Of a DNA stretch of 7,919 nt, positions 1 through 5,136 are shown in pieces. The number at the start of each line of letters is the position of its first letter. Positions within the stretch are counted from its first letter, which is position 1. Source of the DNA: Deltaproteobacteria bacterium RIFOXYD12_FULL_50_9 (lineage in GTDB: Bacteria; Desulfobacterota; Desulfobulbia; Desulfobulbales; CALZHT01); the NCBI GenBank assembly GCA_001799225.1, contig MGTA01000039.1, forward strand, positions 712 to 8,630, written 5' to 3'. The translations under genes and the position numbers were made by a program. Under the pieces are notes generated by a model that saw nothing but the letters and a program-made list of their open reading frames with translations, ran no database searches and was not told the origin of the DNA.

Positions 1-363
1 CATGAATTGTTCGATCATTTCTTTTGCTCGTTGTCTCCGCTCCTCCTCGCTCAGTCCATGAGCGCCGTAAAGGATGTTGCCGAGCACTGTCATGTGCGGA
101 AAAAGCGCGAGGTCTTGAAATACGTAGCCGAATGATCGTCTCTGCGGCGGCTGATCAATACCGGCCTTGTTATCGAATAGGACATCTCCATTCAACTTTA
201 TGAAACCCTCGTCCGGCGCCAAAAGACCGGCGATCATTTGGAGCGTCAAGGACTTGCCTGCGCCGGAATACCCGAAAAGAACGGCAAGTTCGTTGTCGAT
301 TGCCCAGTCGGCTTCAAATGCAAATCCATGCAGAACTTTCTTGGCCTTAAAAAACAAGTTCAC
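1..363 (-). CDS. modC: Molybdate ABC transporter ATP-binding protein ModC (N-terminal part, runs off window)
   Basis: This is the ATPase subunit that drives molybdate (and often tungstate) import through ModB on the cytoplasmic face of the membrane. Only 121 codons are in the window; the 3' end is beyond base 1. The translation shows a Walker A loop GYSGAGKS at residues 31-38 and a Q-loop in YVFQDLALFPH (Gln 83). This spacing is typical of ModC/CysA/PotA-type ATPases. The ABC signature, Walker B and any C-terminal TOBE/Mop domain would lie outside. The start is a GTG at 363 that overlaps the modB stop codon as GTGA, so modB and modC are translationally coupled. No other start is closer to the family's usual N-terminus. 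Assignment to molybdate rather than another anion rests on the modA-modB neighbours. Confidence 0.93.
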   Translation of the reverse strand, partial: MNLFFKAKKVLHGFAFEADWAIDNELAVLFGYSGAGKSLTLQMIAGLLAPDEGFIKLNGDVLFDNKAGIDQPPQRRSFGYVFQDLALFPHMTVLGNILYGAHGLSEEERRQRAKEMIEQFM

Positions 364-1028
364 AAGAGGACTCTTTTGTTCAGTTTATTGGCCGTATAGA
401 GGAACATTGCCGCTATCAAGGTGAACAAGAGCACCATAATATTTGCTTGAACACGGTCACCGCTGCTGGCCGCGGAATAGATAGCGAGCGGCATGGTGCT
501 TGTTTTACCGGATATGTTTCCAGCCAACATCAGCGTTGCGCCAAATTCACCCATCGCCCTGGCAAAAGAGAGCACGGCACCAGCCAGGATGCCTTTCCTG
601 GCCAGCGGTAAAATCACCTTGAGAGCCGTCCACCATTCCGAATGGCCGAGCGTGTACGAAGCGCGGATGAGATTCTCGTCAATGGCTTCTATCGCGGCAC
701 GAGTGGTCTTGATCATGAGCGGCAGCGCCACCACAAAGGACGCGAGCACTGCCGCGTACCAGGTGAACATTATGCTCCATCCCAACCATTCAAACAGAAA
801 TCGCCCGATCAGGCCATTTCGTCCGAAGAGCACGATGAGATAGTAACCGGTGACCGTTGGCGGAAGCACCAGAGGAAGGGTCAAGAGCGTATCGAGCAGT
901 TCCTTTCCCCAAAAATCCCGCCGCGACAGAAAAAAGGCAACGGCCACCCCGACAAAAACAATAAACACCGTGGCAACCGCTGCCACCCGGATGGACAGCA
1001 CTAGAGAAAAGAGAACGGGATGTTCCAT
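360..1028 (-). CDS. modB: Molybdate ABC transporter permease ModB
   Basis: This is the membrane channel subunit of the molybdate importer, about 222 residues, the normal size for ModB. It has five to six hydrophobic segments. A clear EAA-type coupling loop, from about EAIDENLIRASYTLG through KVILPLARKGI, contacts the ModC ATPase. The family-like stretch LPLVLPPTVTGYYLIVLFG follows the first helices, and RAMGEFGATLMLAGNI is a strong ModB hallmark. I prefer the ATG at 1026-1028 because GGAAAG sits five bases upstream; a GTG at 1041-1043 would add five residues but has no visible ribosome binding site. The gene lies 38 bases downstream of modA and overlaps modC by four bases, so modABC reads as one operon. 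Confidence 0.95.
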   Translation of the reverse strand: MEHPVLFSLVLSIRVAAVATVFIVFVGVAVAFFLSRRDFWGKELLDTLLTLPLVLPPTVTGYYLIVLFGRNGLIGRFLFEWLGWSIMFTWYAAVLASFVVALPLMIKTTRAAIEAIDENLIRASYTLGHSEWWTALKVILPLARKGILAGAVLSFARAMGEFGATLMLAGNISGKTSTMPLAIYSAASSGDRVQANIMVLLFTLIAAMFLYTANKLNKRVLL

Positions 1029-1066
1029 AATGTCTTTCCACACACGCTTGTTGCATTTATGCCGGA

Positions 1067-1846
1067 CTAATTCCGTACAGGTTTGAATCCATGCTTTTCA
1101 AGAATTATTTTTCCACCCTCGGATAGAACGAAAGAAACGAACATCTTTGCGGCCTGCGCATTCTTTGCGTCTTTAATAACAGTGATAGGATATATGATGG
1201 GCTTATGACTTAATTCCGGTGCGGTCGCTGCAACCTTCACCTCCTGTTGCCTGATGATTGCATCGGTCTCGTAAACTACCCCGGCATCGACTTCACCACG
1301 AGCGACGTAATCAAGCACCTGGCGCACATTCTCCGCAAAAATCAACTTATCTTTCAGCTTTTCGGAAATTTTATAATATTGAAACGTTTCCTCGGTATAG
1401 CGGCCGGCAGGTACAGTTTTCGGATTTCCGACAGCAATCTTGCTTATCTCAGATCTCGTGAGATCCTCGAATGACGCCGTGGAAATCTTTGAGGAAGCAG
1501 GGACGATAAGCACCACGGTATTGGTGACGAAATTTGCTTTTGTATCCGGAAGCACAAACCCTTCCTTGCTAAGTTCGTCCATATCTTTAAGCGCCGCAGA
1601 AGCAAAAACGTCAACGGGTGCGCCGCCTTTGATTTGAGTCTTGAGATCGCCGGATGCTCCAAAATTGAATAGTACTTTGATGCCCCAGTTTGATGATTCA
1701 AAGAGTTTGCCGACCTCTTCAAAAGCGTTCTTCAGACTGATGGCGGCTGAAACCGTGATCTCTGTCGATTCAGCAGCATTTACCTGACCGACAAAGGCCC
1801 ATAGCATCATAAATAAGGACAACGCAGAAATGATTCTTTTCGCCAT
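1067..1846 (-). CDS. modA: Molybdate-binding periplasmic protein ModA
   Basis: This 259-residue periplasmic binding protein captures molybdate or tungstate and hands it to ModBC. Residues 1-24 form a Sec signal peptide ending VNA|AE. The oxyanion-binding regions of the family are all visible: SAAISLKNAF (33-42), NFGASGDLKTQI (61-72), GGAPVDVFASA (74-84), GNPKTVPAGRY (140-150) and GEVDAGVVYETDA (184-196). Ser/Thr and backbone amides at these places usually hold the anion. An AGGAG ribosome binding site lies nine bases ahead of the ATG. It is the first gene of the modABC operon, preceded by a long structured leader and an operator-rich promoter region, so expression is probably controlled by metal or cofactor level. 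Molybdate versus tungstate preference cannot be read from sequence. Confidence 0.95.
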   Translation of the reverse strand: MAKRIISALSLFMMLWAFVGQVNAAESTEITVSAAISLKNAFEEVGKLFESSNWGIKVLFNFGASGDLKTQIKGGAPVDVFASAALKDMDELSKEGFVLPDTKANFVTNTVVLIVPASSKISTASFEDLTRSEISKIAVGNPKTVPAGRYTEETFQYYKISEKLKDKLIFAENVRQVLDYVARGEVDAGVVYETDAIIRQQEVKVAATAPELSHKPIIYPITVIKDAKNAQAAKMFVSFVLSEGGKIILEKHGFKPVRN

Positions 1847-1859
1847 AATTTTCTCCTTT

Positions 1860-1992
1860 TTGTTGTTCCTGTAAAACCCAGCCGGACGGCTTTACGCCAG
1901 GAGGCTTCCCGATAGTTTATCCATCCTTCTTCCGTCAGAAGCCAATAAGTGACACCAATGGGAAGGATATCCCTGCCAGGTCTCAGTCACCT
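1860..1992 (-). ncRNA. Structured 5' leader of modA, candidate riboswitch (Moco-type possible)
   Basis: The modA transcript predicted from the promoter at 2013-2041 would carry a leader of about 160 nt. Read on the minus strand it can form several helices. One is closed by GGTGAC/GTCAC (1986-1990 with 1949-1953) around a small GGGA/TCCC hairpin (1960-1973). A compound hairpin at 1867-1902 pairs TCCT/AGGA, GTAAA/TTTAC and AGCC/GGCT and ends just before the AGGAG site. Moco riboswitches are known upstream of mod transporter genes in this group of bacteria, and length and position fit. I could not match the published consensus from memory, so the class is an inference. A short reading frame also crosses this stretch, so part of the pattern could be decayed coding DNA. 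Confidence 0.4.
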
Positions 1993-2012
1993 TTTACATC
2001 AGCACGGGTGCC

Positions 2013-2041
2013 TTAATAATATCAATTACGACACATGTCAA
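2013..2041 (-). promoter_or_regulatory. Predicted sigma70-type promoter of modABC
   Basis: On the minus strand TTGACA (2036-2041) and TATTAA (2013-2018) are separated by exactly 17 bases, giving a perfect -35 and a 4/6 -10. The 17-base spacer is occupied by one copy of the 18-bp operator repeat, so a protein bound there would cover the promoter. Transcription would start near 2006. Confidence 0.5.
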
Positions 2042-2082
2042 TATTGACATATGTCGTAATTGATATATGTCGTAATTGATAT
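2019..2082. promoter_or_regulatory. Three-copy 18-bp operator array with a 48-bp near-perfect palindrome
   Basis: The unit ATATGTCGTAATTGATAT occurs at 2049-2066 and again, identical, at 2065-2082 (16-base period). An inverted copy with one mismatch lies at 2019-2036. Copies one and two make a palindrome over 2019-2066, centred between 2042 and 2043, in which only the 2034/2051 pair fails. The centre holds TTGACA on both strands (2036-2041 and 2044-2049), suitable as back-to-back -35 boxes. The site lies between modA and a ModE-like gene, so it is most simply the binding site of that regulator or another molybdate/tungstate-responsive protein. It does not look like the classical E. coli ModE box. 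Confidence 0.65.
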
Positions 2083-2120
2083 AGATAGTGGATGGAATCA
2101 GACTTGCCAAAAGGAGCGAA

Positions 2121-2219
2121 ATGTGGTCGGATATCAGCCTGAAATCTGCTTTGGAATCGCTTTCATCACGGTCCGGCACCATATTCCTGCCGGCAGGGGG
2201 AACAGTGCATGACAATTGA
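2121..2219 (+). CDS. Small 32-residue ORF overlapping the modE-like start (possible leader peptide)
   Basis: ATG at 2121 is preceded by AAAAGGAG (2109-2116) four bases away, one of the best ribosome binding sites in the region. The frame encodes 32 residues beginning MWSDISLKSALESL and stops at TGA 2217-2219, 11 bases past the ATG of the ModE-like gene. I recognise no family. It could be a leader peptide that couples translation to the downstream gene, or a chance ORF. The strong Shine-Dalgarno sequence and the overlap are what support it. Confidence 0.35.
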   Translation: MWSDISLKSALESLSSRSGTIFLPAGGTVHDN

Positions 2220-2571
2220 AACTTCCGGATTTGTCATCCAGTCTAAAATCTGGATTGATGATAGCCAGGGCATGGCAGTCTTCGGGCCCGGACGTTACCG
2301 GATTCTCGAAGCGGTGGATCGGCTCCAGTCGCTCCAGGCTGCGGCCAAAGAGCTCAAAATGAGCTACCGGGCAGTCTGGTGCCGCATCAAGGCCTCGGAG
2401 GAACGGCTGGGGAAAACGCTTGTCATCAGGGAGGGCAGGGGGTCACGGCTCACTCCATTCGCACGAGAACTCATGACGGCGTTTCTGGGGATTCAAACCA
2501 GGGTACGGGAAGAGTCCGATGCGGCCTTCGCGAATCTCATGTCGAATTCGCTGAAGAGCAAAGGGATATGA
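2209..2571 (+). CDS. ModE-family N-terminal (LysR-like HTH) DNA-binding protein without Mop/TOBE domain
   Basis: This 120-residue protein matches the winged helix-turn-helix half of ModE. The helix-turn-helix is at about residues 38-61 (LQSLQAAAKELKMSYRAVW), with the SYRAVW recognition-helix motif typical of ModE, then a wing around GKTLVIREGRGSRLTPFA (68-85) and a helical dimerisation tail. Full ModE proteins of about 260 residues carry two molybdate-binding Mop domains that are absent here, so it either senses nothing or works with another protein. An AGGGGGA ribosome binding site lies seven bases before the ATG. It is divergent from modABC with the operator array between, which suggests control of the transporter and itself. 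Stand-alone ModE DNA-binding domains are common in Desulfobacterota and also occur near Mo-enzyme genes. Confidence 0.88.
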   Translation: MTIETSGFVIQSKIWIDDSQGMAVFGPGRYRILEAVDRLQSLQAAAKELKMSYRAVWCRIKASEERLGKTLVIREGRGSRLTPFARELMTAFLGIQTRVREESDAAFANLMSNSLKSKGI

Positions 2572-2860
2572 CCTTCCTTGTACTCAACTTCATCCTGCAC
2601 ATCAACATTTGCGGCCTCGAAATATAAATTTAGCAGATGGTGCGACAATTCACCGCATTTCCAAACTTACCTCATTGTGTTATTGAAGGAGGTAGGTATC
2701 AGCAACTAATATTTCTCCCCGGTTATATTTTTGCGATGCAAGTTGTCGGGTCTCCCCTGCTTCCGGATATACGCCGGATTGCGGGGGAGACCCTATTTGA
2801 ACGTTGGCATTGCCTGGCATGTTTTAATAACGGTTTACGTTAATCATTTTCCTCGGAACC
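2572..2860. other. Gene-poor stretch with a strong hairpin
   Basis: No convincing gene is visible. A 68-codon plus-strand frame from ATG 2637 has no ribosome binding site and unusual composition. A perfect AAGGAGGT (about 2686-2693) is not followed by a usable start codon; an in-frame stop comes soon after. The main structure is the hairpin at 2748-2793. Confidence 0.4.
2748..2793. repeat. GC-rich inverted repeat (long stem-loop)
   Basis: GGGTCTCCCC (2748-2757) pairs perfectly with GGGGAGACCC (2784-2793). Inside the 26-base loop, CCGG (2763-2766) can pair with CCGG (2774-2777), extending the structure. It lies about 180 bases after the modE-like stop. It has no run of T on either side, so it is not a standard intrinsic terminator. 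It could be an RNA-stabilising element or a small dispersed repeat. Confidence 0.6.
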
Positions 2861-3130
2861 TTGGCACTCCCAATGTCCTCTGCAAAAACAAATCTGCCGC
2901 CGGCAAATTCCCTCAGAGCGGCGATTTCCCCAACCGCGAGAAAAGCCTTGGTGTCCTTCTGGGGCAATGAGGAAATAATCAACAAACCAGAAATAATCGC
3001 CGAACTCGGTGCGGATAACGTCGCCAGGATCAACAGGATCGGCAATAAGTCCCTTTTCAAAATTGCCGAATTTTTAAATTCCCAAGGATATATAAACTCT
3101 TTACACGACTGGCTGGCAAAAGAAAAATAA
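2861..3130 (+). CDS. Small helix-hairpin-helix-like protein, start uncertain
   Basis: The C-terminal 60 residues look like a compact helical domain: EEIINKPEIIAELG, then ARINRIGNKSLFKIAEFLNSQGYI, then HDWLAKEK. The RIGNKSLFKIAEFL segment resembles the helix-hairpin-helix of the RNA polymerase alpha C-terminal domain and related DNA-binding folds; this is similarity by eye only. TTG 2861 or ATG 2873 could start it, but neither has a clear ribosome binding site. Upstream in the same frame, from 2831, the codons read RFTLIIFLGTLALPMSSA, which looks like a signal peptide, yet ATG 2819 is followed by TTT and then two TAA stops. The gene may therefore be a secreted protein disrupted at its start. 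It converges on the cytochrome gene. No function is assigned. Confidence 0.55.
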   Translation: MALPMSSAKTNLPPANSLRAAISPTARKALVSFWGNEEIINKPEIIAELGADNVARINRIGNKSLFKIAEFLNSQGYINSLHDWLAKEK

Positions 3131-3188
3131 TAGTCATTCCGTTAGGCTGCCCGAACCGGGCTGGCCGGCCCCTACTTTGATCCGGCCC

Positions 3189-3218
3189 AAAAAAAAGGCG
3201 GCTGCAAATGCAGTCGCC
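3189..3218 (-). terminator. Rho-independent terminator of the split-Soret-like gene
   Basis: On the minus strand the arms GGCGACTGCA and TGCAGCCGCC form a ten-pair stem with one G-T wobble (3197-3218). It is followed directly by eight T residues (complement of 3189-3196). It sits about 58 bases after the stop codon of the cytochrome gene at 3276. Confidence 0.88.
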
Positions 3219-3275
3219 CTGAAAAATCATCCCTGAAAAATGGTCCTATGGAGAGAGAAAAAACCGCCTCAATTC

Positions 3276-4085
3276 TCAGGACTTGGCTGTCGGAACATTA
3301 GCGCCGTGACATTCACCGCAGTTGGTCTGCGATGTAATCCCGTTATTCAACGCATTGGCCAAAGGCTCATTGCGGGGTTTATAGGTGCCGGCCGCCCACT
3401 CGTTAAGGAGTTTCGCGGTATACATGGCAATATCGGCGGATATCCGTGCGCAACGTTCCTTCCGCTCAATGCCGAAGAATTTAACGTCCTCTTTTTTCAT
3501 CCATTTACCGACGGAAACATGACACAATGGTGTGTCGCTGACGCTCTGATTCTTAACCTTGTACTGTTCCTTGCCCGCTGCCGGGACGTATTTGGGCAGA
3601 CTCTCATTGGCATAATATGCGATAACATCGTTGATGATTGCATCGCCAACCGGAACCGGTGCCCGTCCTTTAGGCGTTGTAACCTTAGTAGCGTCACCGG
3701 AAGTTATCAGGCCGATAGCCATACCGGTGCCGATCAGGGTACCGCAGGCAGTGCCCCAGCCCATCATACCACCGTGAGCCCAGAACAGCGAACCCAATGG
3801 AAATGACGCATAAGGTTCACCAACACTCTTTGCCAGCGGTTGAAACAGACCGGTAATTGTCGTCTCGGCACAGAACTTGGTAAAATAGGTCTCATAGGCG
3901 ATCCTGCCAACCTCCTGCTCATCAAGTTTCTTATAAGGATACTTGGTCACACCACTTGCCTGGGCATTGGAAACAAAACCGGCAATGCTGTTTGACATTA
4001 CCAATGCTCCAGCCGCCACGGCGCTTGCTCCAATAAGAAGTTTTCTCCTATCGACGTCACACTCACATTCATGTTTCATATTCAT
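3276..4085 (-). CDS. Split-Soret-like cytochrome c, Tat-exported, one CXXCH (C-GCAxxG-C-C family)
   Basis: The 269-residue product resembles Desulfovibrio split-Soret cytochrome c, a periplasmic haem and Fe-S protein of unsettled role in nitrate or sulfate respirers. The N-terminus has a Tat motif (DRRKLLIG, 12-19) and a hydrophobic stretch ending near NAQASG. Conserved family blocks follow: EQEVGRIAYETYFTKFCAE (C72), FWAHGGMMGWGTACGTLIG (C114), SDTPLCHVSVGKWM (C188) and ERKERCARISAD (C212). One haem c motif CGECH is at 256-260, ten residues from the end. The Desulfovibrio protein is described with two haems per subunit, so this version appears to lack one. Two start codons lie close together, 4083-4085 and 4077-4079; AAGGAAG spacing favours the second (267 residues). 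A clear terminator follows. Confidence 0.88.
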   Translation of the reverse strand: MNMKHECECDVDRRKLLIGASAVAAGALVMSNSIAGFVSNAQASGVTKYPYKKLDEQEVGRIAYETYFTKFCAETTITGLFQPLAKSVGEPYASFPLGSLFWAHGGMMGWGTACGTLIGTGMAIGLITSGDATKVTTPKGRAPVPVGDAIINDVIAYYANESLPKYVPAAGKEQYKVKNQSVSDTPLCHVSVGKWMKKEDVKFFGIERKERCARISADIAMYTAKLLNEWAAGTYKPRNEPLANALNNGITSQTNCGECHGANVPTAKS

Positions 4086-4395
4086 ACTTCCTTATCAATA
4101 TAGAGTAACGAAAATGTAACTCACCCAAACAAACATCTGGCTAAGTTACGCCTGCACATCCTCGATCACAACAACCGGCAGGTTCAAATCCGGTATAATC
4201 CCTCGCACTCCCCAGTCGTTGATCATCTGACCGGGGAGTAGAAGAGATCGGACAACATGGCTTCACAAATTGCATGCAAAATAAAACGGGGAGAAATATC
4301 TTGCATCGCTTTATAAAGTCAAGGTCAAACTACTACAATGTAGGAGTGATTGGAATGTGGCAAATTGTCGCAGCTCTAGTTTAGGATTGAACTTC
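4086..4395. other. Upstream region of the cytochrome gene with hairpin and possible promoter
   Basis: No firm gene is seen. CTCCCC (4208-4213) pairs with GGGGAG (4233-4238), with GTC/GAC inside, giving a good hairpin. A minus-strand promoter candidate has TTGTAG (4333-4338) and TATAAA (4310-4315) 17 bases apart, which would make a leader of roughly 220 bases for the cytochrome gene. An 11-bp dyad CTACAATGTAG (4333-4343) overlaps the -35 box. A 26-codon ORF is listed separately. Confidence 0.35.
4146..4226 (-). CDS. Short ORF of 26 codons, leader peptide or gene remnant
   Basis: Minus-strand frame from ATG 4224-4226 to TAA 4146-4148 reads MINDWGVRGIIPDLNLPVV and a few more residues ending IEDVQA. 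The composition looks like ordinary protein, and the frame stays open upstream of the ATG for about a dozen codons. There is no good ribosome binding site, so it may be the C-terminal remnant of a lost gene rather than a live one. It overlaps the hairpin at 4208-4238. No family is recognised. Confidence 0.2.
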   Translation of the reverse strand: MINDWGVRGIIPDLNLPVVVIEDVQA

Positions 4396-4512
4396 TCAAC
4401 CGCAGTTACCAGCACTACAAGAGCAGCCACTACTACTGCCGCCACCGGCCGGATGGGTGGAGCTGACCTTGAAAGGAGATGTGAGGAATTTCAGGAAAGG
4501 GGAGAGACGCAG
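4396..4512 (-). pseudogene. Cys-rich C-terminal coding remnant
   Basis: One minus-strand frame, open from about 4512 and ending at TGA 4396-4398, reads SPFLKFLTSPFKVSSTHPAG and then a Gly/Ser linker and the tail GCSCSAGNCG. A CxCxxxxC tail after a Gly/Ser-rich linker is typical of metal-binding C-termini, for example FeoB-associated or Fe-S proteins, but no family can be named. No start codon or ribosome binding site exists for it, and it begins inside the truncated vapC frame. I read it as the 3' end of another gene joined to a vapC 5' end. Confidence 0.3.
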
Positions 4513-4631
4513 GCTGTTATTTCACCGCGTTCCACACGGGCGAAAAAGTGCGCCGCCGGCAGATAAAAAGGTTCCCGTCGCGCCAGCAGATCGAAAATGA
4601 TATCGGTGTCAACGAACACGGTTTGTTTCAA
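4491..4631 (-). pseudogene. VapC-type PIN-domain toxin, truncated to 46 codons
   Basis: The frame opens with TTG at 4629-4631, overlapping the antitoxin stop as TTGA, with GGTGGAG eight bases before it. It reads KQTVFVDTDIIFDLLARREPFY, with the first PIN catalytic Asp at residue 8, then helices up to ITACVSPLS. There it ends at TGA 4491-4493. Full VapC toxins are about 130-150 residues, so the last two thirds, with the other acidic active-site residues, are missing. The break falls where the family normally continues SLSFANL. The first strand and helices alone should not form an active RNase. An internal GTG at 4617-4619 is an alternative start. Confidence 0.72.
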
Positions 4632-4873
4632 CGATATTTCTCCACCAAATATTCAGCGTATTCATTCTTGCGGCGGTCTGCCTCGTCAGGTTTGATCAGG
4701 CCCGAGAGTTCCTTCACTAAAGGGGTGAGGCTTTCCTCCCGGGAGAATGTGGTTGTTGCCTGGCGCAGATAGTTCTCCACCATTTTCGAGAGGCTTTTTT
4801 GCTGCCGTCGCGAAAATTCCTTTGCCTGTTCAATGAGTTCTCTGTCTATACTTAGAGTCAATTTTGCCTGCAT
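4628..4873 (-). CDS. Ribbon-helix-helix type antitoxin (DUF6364-like), partner of truncated vapC
   Basis: This is an 81-residue protein. The N-terminus MQAKLTLSIDRELIEQAKEF has the RHH beta strand and first helix, and KSLSKMVENYLRQAT supplies the second, as in DUF6364/CopG-like antitoxins. The C-terminal part, about residues 45-81 (SGLIKPDEADRRKNEYAEYL), would wrap the toxin. I place the start at ATG 4871-4873 because GAGGAG lies nine bases upstream; an earlier in-frame start near 4924 would sit on the operator repeats. It overlaps the vapC remnant by four bases, the usual antitoxin-first order. It should neutralise a PIN RNase and repress its own promoter, but here its toxin is broken, so it may be a free antitoxin. 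Confidence 0.85.
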   Translation of the reverse strand: MQAKLTLSIDRELIEQAKEFSRRQQKSLSKMVENYLRQATTTFSREESLTPLVKELSGLIKPDEADRRKNEYAEYLVEKYR

Positions 4874-4888
4874 TGGGGTGATCTCCTC

Positions 4889-4919
4889 TACGTAAGTGTT
4901 ATCATAAGCAATACGTAAG
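4889..4919 (-). promoter_or_regulatory. Candidate autoregulatory operator of the antitoxin gene
   Basis: CTTACGTA occurs twice on the minus strand (plus-strand TACGTAAG at 4889-4896 and 4912-4919), 23 bases apart, about two helical turns. A -10-like TATGATAAC lies between them. Paired repeats flanking a -10 are what an RHH antitoxin dimer pair would bind. No strong -35 is seen. Confidence 0.4.
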
Positions 4920-4924
4920 ATCAA

Positions 4925-5136
4925 AACGAATTTCTCGATTATGGGGAGAGAAAAAATAATTATTAGAGTTAGTCCAGCACCTGTGAAGCTTGCATTTAAG
5001 CTTACCGGGATGTATTTTTCTTTGTCTTTTTTTGTTCCAATAAATAACGGTCAGGATCTATACTCAGACATTCCCTTGCCAATAAGTTTCGTGCCGTAGA
5101 ATAAATATTAAACTTAGAGTCGTCCGGTGAAAAACG
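4925..5136. other. AT-rich intergenic region before the permease gene
   Basis: No gene is seen. AAGCTT occurs twice (4986-4991 and 4998-5003). Pyrimidine-rich tracts fill 5012-5036. The permease has only a weak site (GGTGA at 5126-5130) before its ATG, and I see no convincing promoter. Confidence 0.3.

Noticed and set aside
1994..2215. 73-codon minus-strand frame through the operator array
   Set aside because: It reads through the palindromic repeats and promoter, and has no ribosome binding site.
2637..2843. 68-codon plus-strand frame after the ModE-like gene
   Set aside because: No ribosome binding site, odd composition, and it crosses the strong hairpin at 2748-2793.
2824..3060. Minus-strand frame with a hydrophobic start opposite the helix-hairpin-helix-like gene
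   Set aside because: It starts at TTG without a ribosome binding site, and the plus strand reads as a more coherent protein domain through to 3130.
3217..3241. CCCTGAAAAAT repeated twice, 14 bases apart
   Set aside because: Too short and only two copies; probably a local duplication next to the terminator with no clear role.
4176..4214. GGTTCAAATCC resembling a tRNA T-loop
   Set aside because: The flanking T-stem has a mismatch, no acceptor or anticodon arm can be drawn, and no matching 5' end lies 70-90 bases upstream.
4357..4566. Plus-strand Thr/Arg-rich frame opposite the vapC remnant
   Set aside because: Low-complexity shadow of the minus-strand vapC fragment and Cys-rich tail.
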